A stretch of 11,605 nucleotides of DNA. It comes from SIG469 sp964384255. GTDB lineage: Bacteria; Bacillota; Clostridia; Oscillospirales; Oscillospiraceae. Where the stretch lies: the NCBI GenBank assembly GCA_964384255.1, contig CAYLKH010000065.1:1-11605 (forward strand), in the 5' to 3' direction. The translations under genes were made by a program, and so were the position numbers. Shown piece after piece: positions 6,205 to 11,605 of this stretch; positions within the stretch are counted from its first letter, which is position 1, and each line of letters starts with the position of its first letter. Under the pieces are notes generated by a model. The model ran no database searches. It worked only from the letters and a program-made list of their open reading frames with translations, and was not told the DNA's origin.

Positions 6205-6831
6205 ATGCCAAATTCTATAATTTTTGATCTTGACGGGACCCTGTGGGACTGTGTCGAGAATCTTATACCCTCATGGCAAGAGGTTTTTGCCATTTATGAT
6301 TTGGGCACGGCTCCCACAGCCGACGACCTTTATTCCCTTATGGGTAAAACCGCCGAGGAGTTTGCCCAGGCCATGTTTCCCCAGCTTAGCCGACAGCGGG
6401 GTCTTGAGATAATCCAGCGCCAGCGCCAGATCGAGCTTCCTTACCTTGCCAAAAACGGAGGGCGGCTATATGACGGCGTGGAACAGGTCCTGAGGCAACT
6501 TGCCGAAAAATATACTCTGTCCATCGTCAGCAACTGTGACAGCGGATATATCGAAACCTTCCTTAAGTATTATGGCTTCGAAAACCTGTTCAGCGACTGG
6601 GAATTTTCAGGCAGGACCGGACTGTCTAAGGGGAGCAACATCCGGCTCGTGATGGAGCGGGGCAATATCGGGTCGGCCGTATATGTGGGCGACACTCAGC
6701 TGGACATGGATGCAGCTCAAGAGGCAAACATCCCCTTTATTTTTGCCGAATATGGTTTTGGAAACACCGGCGCACAGAACCGGATCCGCTCCTTTAATCA
6801 GCTTCCTCGGGCTGTTGAGCTGTTGATTTGA
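6205..6831 (+). CDS. HAD-superfamily phosphatase (phosphoglycolate phosphatase-like)
   Basis: A 208-residue cytosolic haloacid-dehalogenase family hydrolase. Motif I IIFDLDGTLWD gives nucleophile Asp8 and acid/base Asp10. A helical cap region follows at about 15-85. Motif II is SIVSNCDSGY (Ser/Asn), motif III is the Lys in GLSKG, and motif IV is VYVGDTQLDMDAA with the Mg2+-binding acidic pair. This layout is that of Gph/PGMB-type phosphatases acting on small phosphorylated metabolites; the substrate cannot be told. The ATG at 6205 is chosen because GGAGGT lies at 6195-6200; the open frame extends back to a TTG at 6160, but with no ribosome binding site. It is divergent from spoIVB and probably monocistronic, since the next gene has its own strong promoter only a few bases after this stop. 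Confidence 0.92.
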   Translation: MPNSIIFDLDGTLWDCVENLIPSWQEVFAIYDLGTAPTADDLYSLMGKTAEEFAQAMFPQLSRQRGLEIIQRQRQIELPYLAKNGGRLYDGVEQVLRQLAEKYTLSIVSNCDSGYIETFLKYYGFENLFSDWEFSGRTGLSKGSNIRLVMERGNIGSAVYVGDTQLDMDAAQEANIPFIFAEYGFGNTGAQNRIRSFNQLPRAVELLI

Positions 6832-6837
6832 GAGTAT

Positions 6838-6866
6838 TTGACCTTTTTTGTCGTATACAGTATAAT
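6838..6866 (+). promoter_or_regulatory. Near-consensus sigma-A promoter of the flavin reductase
   Basis: TTGACC (6838-6843), a 17-base spacer, then a perfect TATAAT (6861-6866): 11 of 12 positions match consensus. Transcription would start near 6873, about 34 bases before the ATG, leaving a short leader with a GGGGGG-rich ribosome binding site. It lies directly after the HAD stop codon with no terminator between them. Confidence 0.75.
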
Positions 6867-6906
6867 GTTAAAAACACAAGATATTATTATTCAGGGGGGC
6901 AGTTTC

Positions 6907-8910
6907 ATGTCCAGTCAGCTTTATTCCCCAATTTTTATTGGAAACGTCAAAATCAAAAACAGGCTCGTTATGCCCGCCATCAACCTGTCCTATGCTACTG
7001 CTGATGGCCAGGTCACCTCGCGGATAGTCGATTTCTATACCGCCCGGGCCCGGGGCGGCGCAGGACTGATCGTTGTCGGCGCTGTAGGAGTTGACCCGGG
7101 ATATATCAGCCCGGCAGGAGTATTGCAGCTTTGCTCAGACGACCAGGTCCGCGGCATGACCGCCCTGACCGACTCTATCCACACTGCCGGGGCAAAATGC
7201 TTTGTTCAGCTGTGGCATCCCGGCGCATATGCCAGAACCGGGGAATACGGCAAAGAAGCTGTCGCGCCCTCTCCTGTCCAGTCGGGCTTTACCCGCCAGA
7301 CTCCAAGAGAATTGACCCTCAGCGAAATCAAAAAAATCGTTAAGCTCTTCGGCAGCGCGGCAGAACGGGCAAAGCTGGCCGGATTTGACGGGATAGAGCT
7401 TTGCGCAAATTCGGGATACCTCATTTCTCAGTTTCTTTCGGCCAAAACCAACCGTCGGGACGACATATACGGCGGTTATGAAGCCACCGAGCGCATCCGT
7501 TTTTTGAAGGAGATACTGACCTCTGTACGCAGGAACGTCGGGCCTGACTTCCCCGTTTCCGTCAGGCTGGCAGGAAACGAATTTGTTTCCGAAGGCAACG
7601 GTATACAGGACTGCATCGCTATCGCAAAGCAGCTGGAGAAGCTCGGAGTCTGCGCCGTCAGCATCACCGGCGGCTGGCACGAGACAAATATTCCCCAGTT
7701 AACTATGGACGTTCCGGCCGGAGCCTTTGTTTATCTTGCCCGAATGGTCAAACGCAATGTATCCATCCCTGTTATTGCCTGCAATCGGCTGAACATCAAA
7801 ACAGCCGAAAAGGTTATTGACGACGGCGATGCGGATCTTGCCGCTATTGGCCGCGGTTTTATAGCCGACCCCGAGCTTGGCAACAAGGGTATGACCGGGC
7901 AATACAGCCTTATCCGTCCCTGCATTGGCTGTAACCAGGGCTGCATGGATCACATTTTCCGTATGAAGCCCCTGAGCTGTCTTGCCAATCCGGATGCTTA
8001 TGACGACCCCAAACCCCTGACTGACCAGCGCAGCAAACGCATCCTTGTGGTAGGAGCTGGGCCTGCCGGTTTGGAATTTGCCCGTCTGGCCGCCATGAAG
8101 GGCCACAGAGTTACCATATCGGAAGCCGACAAAAAAGCCGGAGGAATGCTCAATCTGGCCGCCGCATCCCAGGGTCGCAGGGACTTTTTGAATCTGGTCG
8201 ACTGGCTGGTAAATTCCTGCATCGACGCAGGAGTACACTTTGAGTTTGGCGTCAGGATGGATGGCGATGATATTGCTTCCAGCCTGCGGCACGATTATGA
8301 CCATGTGGTACTGGCCACAGGCTCATCACCAAAGGTTCCGGAATTTCCCATCTCCTCCGAGGCCCGGGTTTTTAACTTCCGCCAGGTGCTTTCAGGCAAG
8401 GCTGATGTGGGCCAGCGGGTGCTTATTGTTGGCAGCAACGCTACCGCCGTCGAAACCGCTCTGTATCTTTCCGAGGCCGGCACTATGGACAGCGAGACGC
8501 TCCGGTTCCTTACCGAGCATCAGGCCGAATCTCCTGAGCTTCTGCGTCAGCTGCTTCTTGAAGGCAACAGGAAAATCTCTCTGCTGGTACGTCACAGCAA
8601 GCTTGGCCAGGACATCGGTCCCAGTACTCGCTGGGCTCAGCTGGCGGCAATGAAGCGCCGGGGGATCGACAGCATTCTTATGGACAGCATTGTTCTGCTG
8701 GACGAGGGCTGCGCAAAGGTCAAGGTCGGCGGCGCGATCCAGCGCATCGACTGCGACAGTGTTGTTCTCTGCACCGGCTCCGAAAGCTCTGTACCCCAGT
8801 TTGACGAAGACGCTTATGCCGGTCGGGTGACCGTTATAGGCGATGCCGAAAGCGTCGGAAAGCTCGATCACGCTTTGCTTTCTGCCCACAAGGCAGCAGT
8901 CGAGATTTAA
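6907..8910 (+). CDS. FadH-like NADH:flavin oxidoreductase (2,4-dienoyl-CoA reductase/enoate reductase family)
   Basis: A 667-residue iron-sulfur flavoprotein predicted to reduce an activated C=C bond using NAD(P)H. Residues about 1-330 form an Old Yellow Enzyme FMN barrel, with SGYLISQFL (Tyr171, equivalent to FadH Tyr166) and GWHE (His258, equivalent to FadH His252). The [4Fe-4S] ligands are Cys339, Cys342, Cys346 and Cys358 (CIGCNQGC ... SCLANP). An FAD fold starts at about 378 (VVGAGPAGLE), and KLGQDIGPSTRW matches the FadH segment KPGQGLGKTTGW. The second Rossmann fingerprint is degenerate (GSNATA at 509-514; E. coli FadH has GCGGIG). Anaerobes use this family on dienoyl-CoAs, enoates and bile-acid intermediates; the conserved Tyr and His favour FadH-like chemistry, but the substrate is open. 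The ATG at 6907 follows a G-rich ribosome binding site. No fatty-acid oxidation genes are adjacent. Confidence 0.92.
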   Translation: MSSQLYSPIFIGNVKIKNRLVMPAINLSYATADGQVTSRIVDFYTARARGGAGLIVVGAVGVDPGYISPAGVLQLCSDDQVRGMTALTDSIHTAGAKCFVQLWHPGAYARTGEYGKEAVAPSPVQSGFTRQTPRELTLSEIKKIVKLFGSAAERAKLAGFDGIELCANSGYLISQFLSAKTNRRDDIYGGYEATERIRFLKEILTSVRRNVGPDFPVSVRLAGNEFVSEGNGIQDCIAIAKQLEKLGVCAVSITGGWHETNIPQLTMDVPAGAFVYLARMVKRNVSIPVIACNRLNIKTAEKVIDDGDADLAAIGRGFIADPELGNKGMTGQYSLIRPCIGCNQGCMDHIFRMKPLSCLANPDAYDDPKPLTDQRSKRILVVGAGPAGLEFARLAAMKGHRVTISEADKKAGGMLNLAAASQGRRDFLNLVDWLVNSCIDAGVHFEFGVRMDGDDIASSLRHDYDHVVLATGSSPKVPEFPISSEARVFNFRQVLSGKADVGQRVLIVGSNATAVETALYLSEAGTMDSETLRFLTEHQAESPELLRQLLLEGNRKISLLVRHSKLGQDIGPSTRWAQLAAMKRRGIDSILMDSIVLLDEGCAKVKVGGAIQRIDCDSVVLCTGSESSVPQFDEDAYAGRVTVIGDAESVGKLDHALLSAHKAAVEI

Positions 8911-8940
8911 ATAGCTCGCCGGTCCGGATCCAGTTTCAGC

Positions 8941-9068
8941 TGTCACATTTCGCCCGGATTGCGGCAAAATCGTGTCATATTTTGAAATCTTTCTGTCAAT
9001 GCTTTACTTTGCGGGTTTTGAGTTGACATTACAGAATCCAAAATGTTAGATTTACAAGTGTCATATCT
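8941..9068 (+). repeat. TGTCA repeat cluster upstream of the two-component operon
   Basis: Four same-strand copies occur in the 183-base gap: TGTCACATTT (8941), TGTCATATTT (8973), TGTCAATGCT (8994) and TGTCATATCT (9059). Three fit TGTCAYATYT. The first three are spaced 32 and 21 bases apart, close to three and two helical turns. The -35 TTGACA at 9023 adds an inverted TGTCA. They could be binding sites for the encoded response regulator. Nothing else, including a terminator for the reductase gene, is visible in this gap. Confidence 0.4.
9023..9052 (+). promoter_or_regulatory. Predicted promoter of the two-component operon
   Basis: A perfect TTGACA (9023-9028), an 18-base spacer, and TAGATT (9047-9052), 4/6 to the -10. 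Start would be near 9059, about 35 bases before the regulator's start codon. It lies inside the TGTCA repeat cluster. Confidence 0.5.
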
Positions 9069-9093
9069 ATAAATTCAAACAGAAAGGAAGCCT

Positions 9094-9810
9094 TTGCAGC
9101 GCAAGGGTGTGGATAGCGATATGTCCGATTCCATGAAAATACTTATATGTGACGATCAGACCATGATCCACGAAACCTTAAGCGAATACCTTAAGGTCGA
9201 AGGCTTTGTGTCGATTTCTGCCTACGACGGCGAAGAAGCTCTGAAAGCCTTTCGGTATTATCAGCCCGACTTAATTGTGCTTGACCTGATGATGCCCAAG
9301 ATGACCGGTCTTGAACTTATTAAAGAGATCCGCCGCAGCAGCAAAGTTCCCGTCATCATCCTGACCGCCAAGGGCGAAGAGTTTGACCGGGTCCTGGGCA
9401 TTGAACTGGGGGCCGACGACTATATCGTCAAACCTTTCAGCCCCAGAGAGGTCGTTGCCCGTATCAAGGCTGTTCTTCGCAGAACAAGAGAATACCCCGA
9501 AGAATCCAAGCGGCTGCGGTTCCAGGATCTTGAGATCAATCTCGACAGCTACGAGGTCCTTGTCAACGGCGAATCGGCCCAGTTTACTCCCAAGGAAGTC
9601 GAGGTATTGTATCTCCTGGCCTCACAGCCCGGCCGGGTTTTCGACCGCGAACAGATCCTGTCCCGGGTTTGGGGCTACGACTATTACGGCGACACCCGTG
9701 TGGTCGACACCCAGATCAAACGCATCCGTCAGAAGCTGCCGTCAGACAACCCCAACTGGAACATCAAAAGCATTTACGGTGTTGGTTATCGGTTTGATGT
9801 TAAATCATGA
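9094..9810 (+). CDS. OmpR/PhoB-family response regulator
   Basis: Cytosolic transcription factor controlled by phosphorylation from the histidine kinase encoded just downstream. The receiver domain (about residues 14-130 of 238) has the acidic pair Asp20-Asp21, predicted phospho-acceptor Asp64 (LIVLDLMMP), Thr91 (IILTAK) and Lys113 (IVKPFSP), all intact. The winged-helix domain (about 140-236) has FTPKEVEVLYLLA, the recognition region VVDTQIKRIRQKL and the closing wing IYGVGYRFD. The start is uncertain: the TTG at 9094 follows the strong AGAAAGGAAG at 9081-9090, whereas the in-frame ATGs at 9121 (weaker AAGGGTG ahead) and 9133 give a more usual N-terminus. The kinase gene begins 21 bases after the stop, so they form one operon. 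The regulated function is unknown; nearby TGTCA repeats suggest autoregulation. Confidence 0.95.
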   Translation: MQRKGVDSDMSDSMKILICDDQTMIHETLSEYLKVEGFVSISAYDGEEALKAFRYYQPDLIVLDLMMPKMTGLELIKEIRRSSKVPVIILTAKGEEFDRVLGIELGADDYIVKPFSPREVVARIKAVLRRTREYPEESKRLRFQDLEINLDSYEVLVNGESAQFTPKEVEVLYLLASQPGRVFDREQILSRVWGYDYYGDTRVVDTQIKRIRQKLPSDNPNWNIKSIYGVGYRFDVKS

Positions 9811-9831
9811 TTTGTCATAATATGTGAAGAT

Positions 9832-11358
9832 ATGAAACTTAGAAAAAGTGTTTTTTTCCGGCGGGTCCTGCTGCTGGTTCTGGTCAGCGTTGTGCTGGTC
9901 AGCCTTATCTCCGCTTTTCTGTATATGTACATTGCAAAAGAGCGTTTTATCGAAGTAAGGAGCAATGAACTGATGCCTATCGCCCGGGCAATATCGTCAT
10001 TTATTGCTCAGACCGACGATCCGGATTCTCTGGTGGACAGTTTTTTCTTCCGCGCCATGGCTAACGAAAACACCAACTTCGTTGACGCAACCGTTTACGC
10101 CCTGGACAGCGACGGTGAGCTGTTGCTTTATGCCTGCGGCCATGATTATACTATGCCCGAGCCTTATCGCCGGGGTCCCGACAACCATTCTTCCGATACT
10201 GTGTATTCTCTGTCCAGAGACACCGAGCTTATCACCACAGACGCCGAAGAATCCGAAAACAGCATAGACCTTTCCCTTGCCGGCGAAGCCTTTGGCAGCA
10301 TTGTAAAATACGGCGATATCTCCACAACTCTTTCTTCAAATGCCGTTGAATACGTGGTTATCGGTACCCCGATATATGACGATGACTCGTCCTTCGACGG
10401 AGCCGTGGTCATTGTTAAACCGATTTACGAGTTTTCCGAAAGCCTTGAAGAGACTAACACAGCGCTGATCATCGGCGCGCTGGTGTCATGCCTGTTAATG
10501 CTGCTGCCGGCATACATTATCAGCAAGCGGCTGGCCGACCCCATAAGAGAGATCGAAGAGGTTGCCAGCGCCATGTCTCAGGGCGATTATTCCAAAAGAG
10601 CTAACGAGCATCAGGCCGGAGAAATTGGCGAGCTGGCAGCATCAATTAACGATTTTGCAGCAAAGTCAGAGAAGCTCGAACAAACCCGGCGGGATTATGT
10701 TGCAAACATTTCTCACGAGCTGCGAACCCCCATGGCATCCATCCGCGCCATGAGCGAAACCCTCCGGGACGGTCTGATAACCGACGACAACAAGGTCCAG
10801 CGCTATTACGACCACATTCTCCGGGAATCCATGCGCATGACTCGACTGATAGACGACCTGCTTGAACTGTCCCGTCTCCAGTCCCGTTCCGTGGCTCTTC
10901 AAATCAGCGCTATTGATCTGATGCCTGTGCTGTCCTCCTGCGCCCTGACCTTTGAGCAGCTGGCGCTGGATTCGGGCGTTGATTTCAGCTTTGAGTGTCC
11001 CCAGCAGCTGCCTGTGGTCATGTCTAACGCCGACCGGATCCAGCAGATACTGGTGATACTTCTGGACAACGCCATCAAGCACACCCCAGACGACGGCAAA
11101 GTCGTCCTGTCTGCCCAGGTCGAGGAGCAGCTGGTTCGCATCAGCGTTCGCGACACCGGCGATGGTATAAGCCCGCAGGATATTCCATATGTGTTTGACC
11201 GTTTTTATAAGTCTGACAAATCCCATTCCAGCGGCGGTACCGGGCTGGGGCTGTCCATAGCCAAGGAGGTTTTGATGGTACTGGGCGAGACCATAACCGT
11301 CGAAAGTCAACTGGGCGAAGGTTCAGTATTCTCCTTTACCGTTCACATTTGTCAATAA
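9832..11358 (+). CDS. Membrane sensor histidine kinase, partner of upstream regulator
   Basis: A 508-residue class I histidine kinase. Transmembrane helix 1 is at about 12-34, followed by an extracellular sensor domain of about 175 residues (35-210, no recognised family, rich in Asp/Glu/Ser). Helix 2 is at about 211-231 and a HAMP linker at about 232-285. The HisKA domain has ISHELRTP with phospho-acceptor His295, and the ATPase domain has the N-box LLDNAIKHTPDDG (Asn413), DTGDGIS (G1), FDRFYKSD (F) and GGTGLGLSIAKEVL (G2). No PAS or GAF domain is apparent. The kinase machinery looks complete; the general layout is PhoR/ResE-like, but the signal is unknown. The ATG at 9832 has only a weak ribosome binding site (TGAAG), suggesting translation partly dependent on the upstream regulator gene. 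A strong terminator follows. Confidence 0.95.
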   Translation: MKLRKSVFFRRVLLLVLVSVVLVSLISAFLYMYIAKERFIEVRSNELMPIARAISSFIAQTDDPDSLVDSFFFRAMANENTNFVDATVYALDSDGELLLYACGHDYTMPEPYRRGPDNHSSDTVYSLSRDTELITTDAEESENSIDLSLAGEAFGSIVKYGDISTTLSSNAVEYVVIGTPIYDDDSSFDGAVVIVKPIYEFSESLEETNTALIIGALVSCLLMLLPAYIISKRLADPIREIEEVASAMSQGDYSKRANEHQAGEIGELAASINDFAAKSEKLEQTRRDYVANISHELRTPMASIRAMSETLRDGLITDDNKVQRYYDHILRESMRMTRLIDDLLELSRLQSRSVALQISAIDLMPVLSSCALTFEQLALDSGVDFSFECPQQLPVVMSNADRIQQILVILLDNAIKHTPDDGKVVLSAQVEEQLVRISVRDTGDGISPQDIPYVFDRFYKSDKSHSSGGTGLGLSIAKEVLMVLGETITVESQLGEGSVFSFTVHICQ

Positions 11359-11363
11359 CCATG

Positions 11364-11402
11364 TCCCCATCACCGGGGTTTCGTCCGGTGATGGGGATTT
11401 TT
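11364..11402 (+). terminator. Strong intrinsic terminator after the two-component operon
   Basis: A perfect 13-bp G+C-rich stem (11364-11376 pairing with 11385-11397) closes an 8-base loop and is followed by TTTTT. It begins 6 bases after the kinase stop codon. There is no T-run on the other strand, so it works for plus-strand transcription only. Confidence 0.93.
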
Positions 11403-11446
11403 ATCATATCCCCGACCCATATATTTATCCGTGCAAAAAACATCAC

Positions 11447-11476
11447 TTTACAACGGGTATGTGAGTCGATTATAAT
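11447..11476 (+). promoter_or_regulatory. Predicted sigma-A promoter of the PGG-repeat gene
   Basis: TTTACA (11447-11452, 5/6), an 18-base spacer, and a perfect TATAAT (11471-11476). Start near 11483, about 26 bases before the ATG. It follows the terminator, so the downstream gene is a separate transcription unit from the kinase. Confidence 0.65.
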
Positions 11477-11508
11477 ATGCTTATTGAGACTGAAATTGAA
11501 AGGAAAAC

Positions 11509-11605
11509 ATGAACATGGATAATTTCAAAATGAATAATGGTCAGATGCCCGGCGGTCCTGGTGGCCCTGGCGGTCCTGGTGGCCCTGGTGGTCCCGGCGG
11601 TATGC
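11509..11605 (+). CDS. Start of a Gly/Pro-rich (PGG repeat) protein, cut by window edge
   Basis: Only about 32 codons are visible. The ATG at 11509 has AAAGGA about 6 bases upstream and a well-placed promoter; a second in-frame ATG is at 11515. The product begins MNMDNFKMNNGQM and then runs into six Pro-Gly-Gly triplets before another Met. The triplets are PGG, not strict collagen G-X-Y in the usual sense of varied X and Y, and synonymous codons vary, so the repeat is held at protein level. Such disordered N-termini precede many kinds of domain in Firmicutes (membrane proteases and small membrane proteins among them), so the function cannot be named. No signal peptide or membrane segment is seen in the visible part. 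Confidence 0.7.
   Translation, partial: MNMDNFKMNNGQMPGGPGGPGGPGGPGGPGGM
11548..11601 (+). repeat. Six tandem 9-bp units encoding Pro-Gly-Gly
   Basis: Six in-frame 9-base units, each CCN-GGN-GGN with third-position changes between T and C, run to within four bases of the window end. One unit pair (CCTGGTGGC then CCTGGCGGT) recurs, making an imperfect 18-base period. Changes in copy number would preserve the reading frame. Confidence 0.85.

Noticed and set aside
7699..8304. Long minus-strand open frame of 201 codons opposite the FadH-like gene
   Set aside because: It is antisense to conserved FMN, iron-sulfur and FAD motifs, with no ribosome binding site and no recognisable domain.

Overview
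The window looks like chromosomal DNA of an endospore-forming, anaerobic, moderate-G+C Firmicute, most likely class Clostridia and possibly Oscillospiraceae/Ruminococcaceae-like. The evidence is a Spo0A next to a SpoIVB (the conserved sporulation pair), an OGG1-type glycosylase, a DUF6062-like protein, a FadH-like iron-sulfur flavoprotein, and Gram-positive style ribosome binding sites and sigma-A promoters. No rRNA, tRNA, insertion sequence, prophage or CRISPR array is visible. The window is cut inside guaB on the left and inside a Gly/Pro-rich gene on the right.

Layout. 1-1396 (minus): guaB, IMP dehydrogenase, lacking only its last residues, with its own promoter at 1439-1468. 1519-3080 (minus): a two-gene unit, an OGG1-like 8-oxoguanine glycosylase followed through a 4-base ATGA overlap by an acyl-ACP thioesterase. 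3202-3906 (plus): a small Cys/His-rich DUF6062-like protein whose stop codon abuts the stop codon of spo0A. 3907-5921 (minus): spoIVB then spo0A; the gap between them carries two Spo0A-box-like sites 20 bp apart and candidate sigma-H and sigma-A promoters. 5922-6204: an intergenic region with two face-to-face promoters. 6205-6831 (plus): a HAD phosphatase. 6907-8910 (plus): a 667-residue FadH/Old-Yellow-Enzyme family reductase behind a near-consensus promoter. 9094-11358 (plus): an OmpR-type response regulator and its membrane histidine kinase, closed by a strong terminator. 11509-end (plus): the start of a protein with six Pro-Gly-Gly repeats, behind its own promoter.

How they fit together. 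SpoIVB and Spo0A act at the two ends of sporulation: Spo0A is the entry regulator and SpoIVB the late forespore signalling protease. The other genes are housekeeping (GMP synthesis, DNA repair, lipid release, phosphatase) or environmental sensing. Nothing links them into one pathway; this is a core-genome stretch rather than an accessory island. The points most worth checking are the Asp-to-Cys change in the Spo0A metal site, the tandem CxxC/CxxH modules of the DUF6062-like protein, a promoter element shared by guaB and the spoIVB-HAD region, and a set of TGTCA repeats ahead of the two-component operon.
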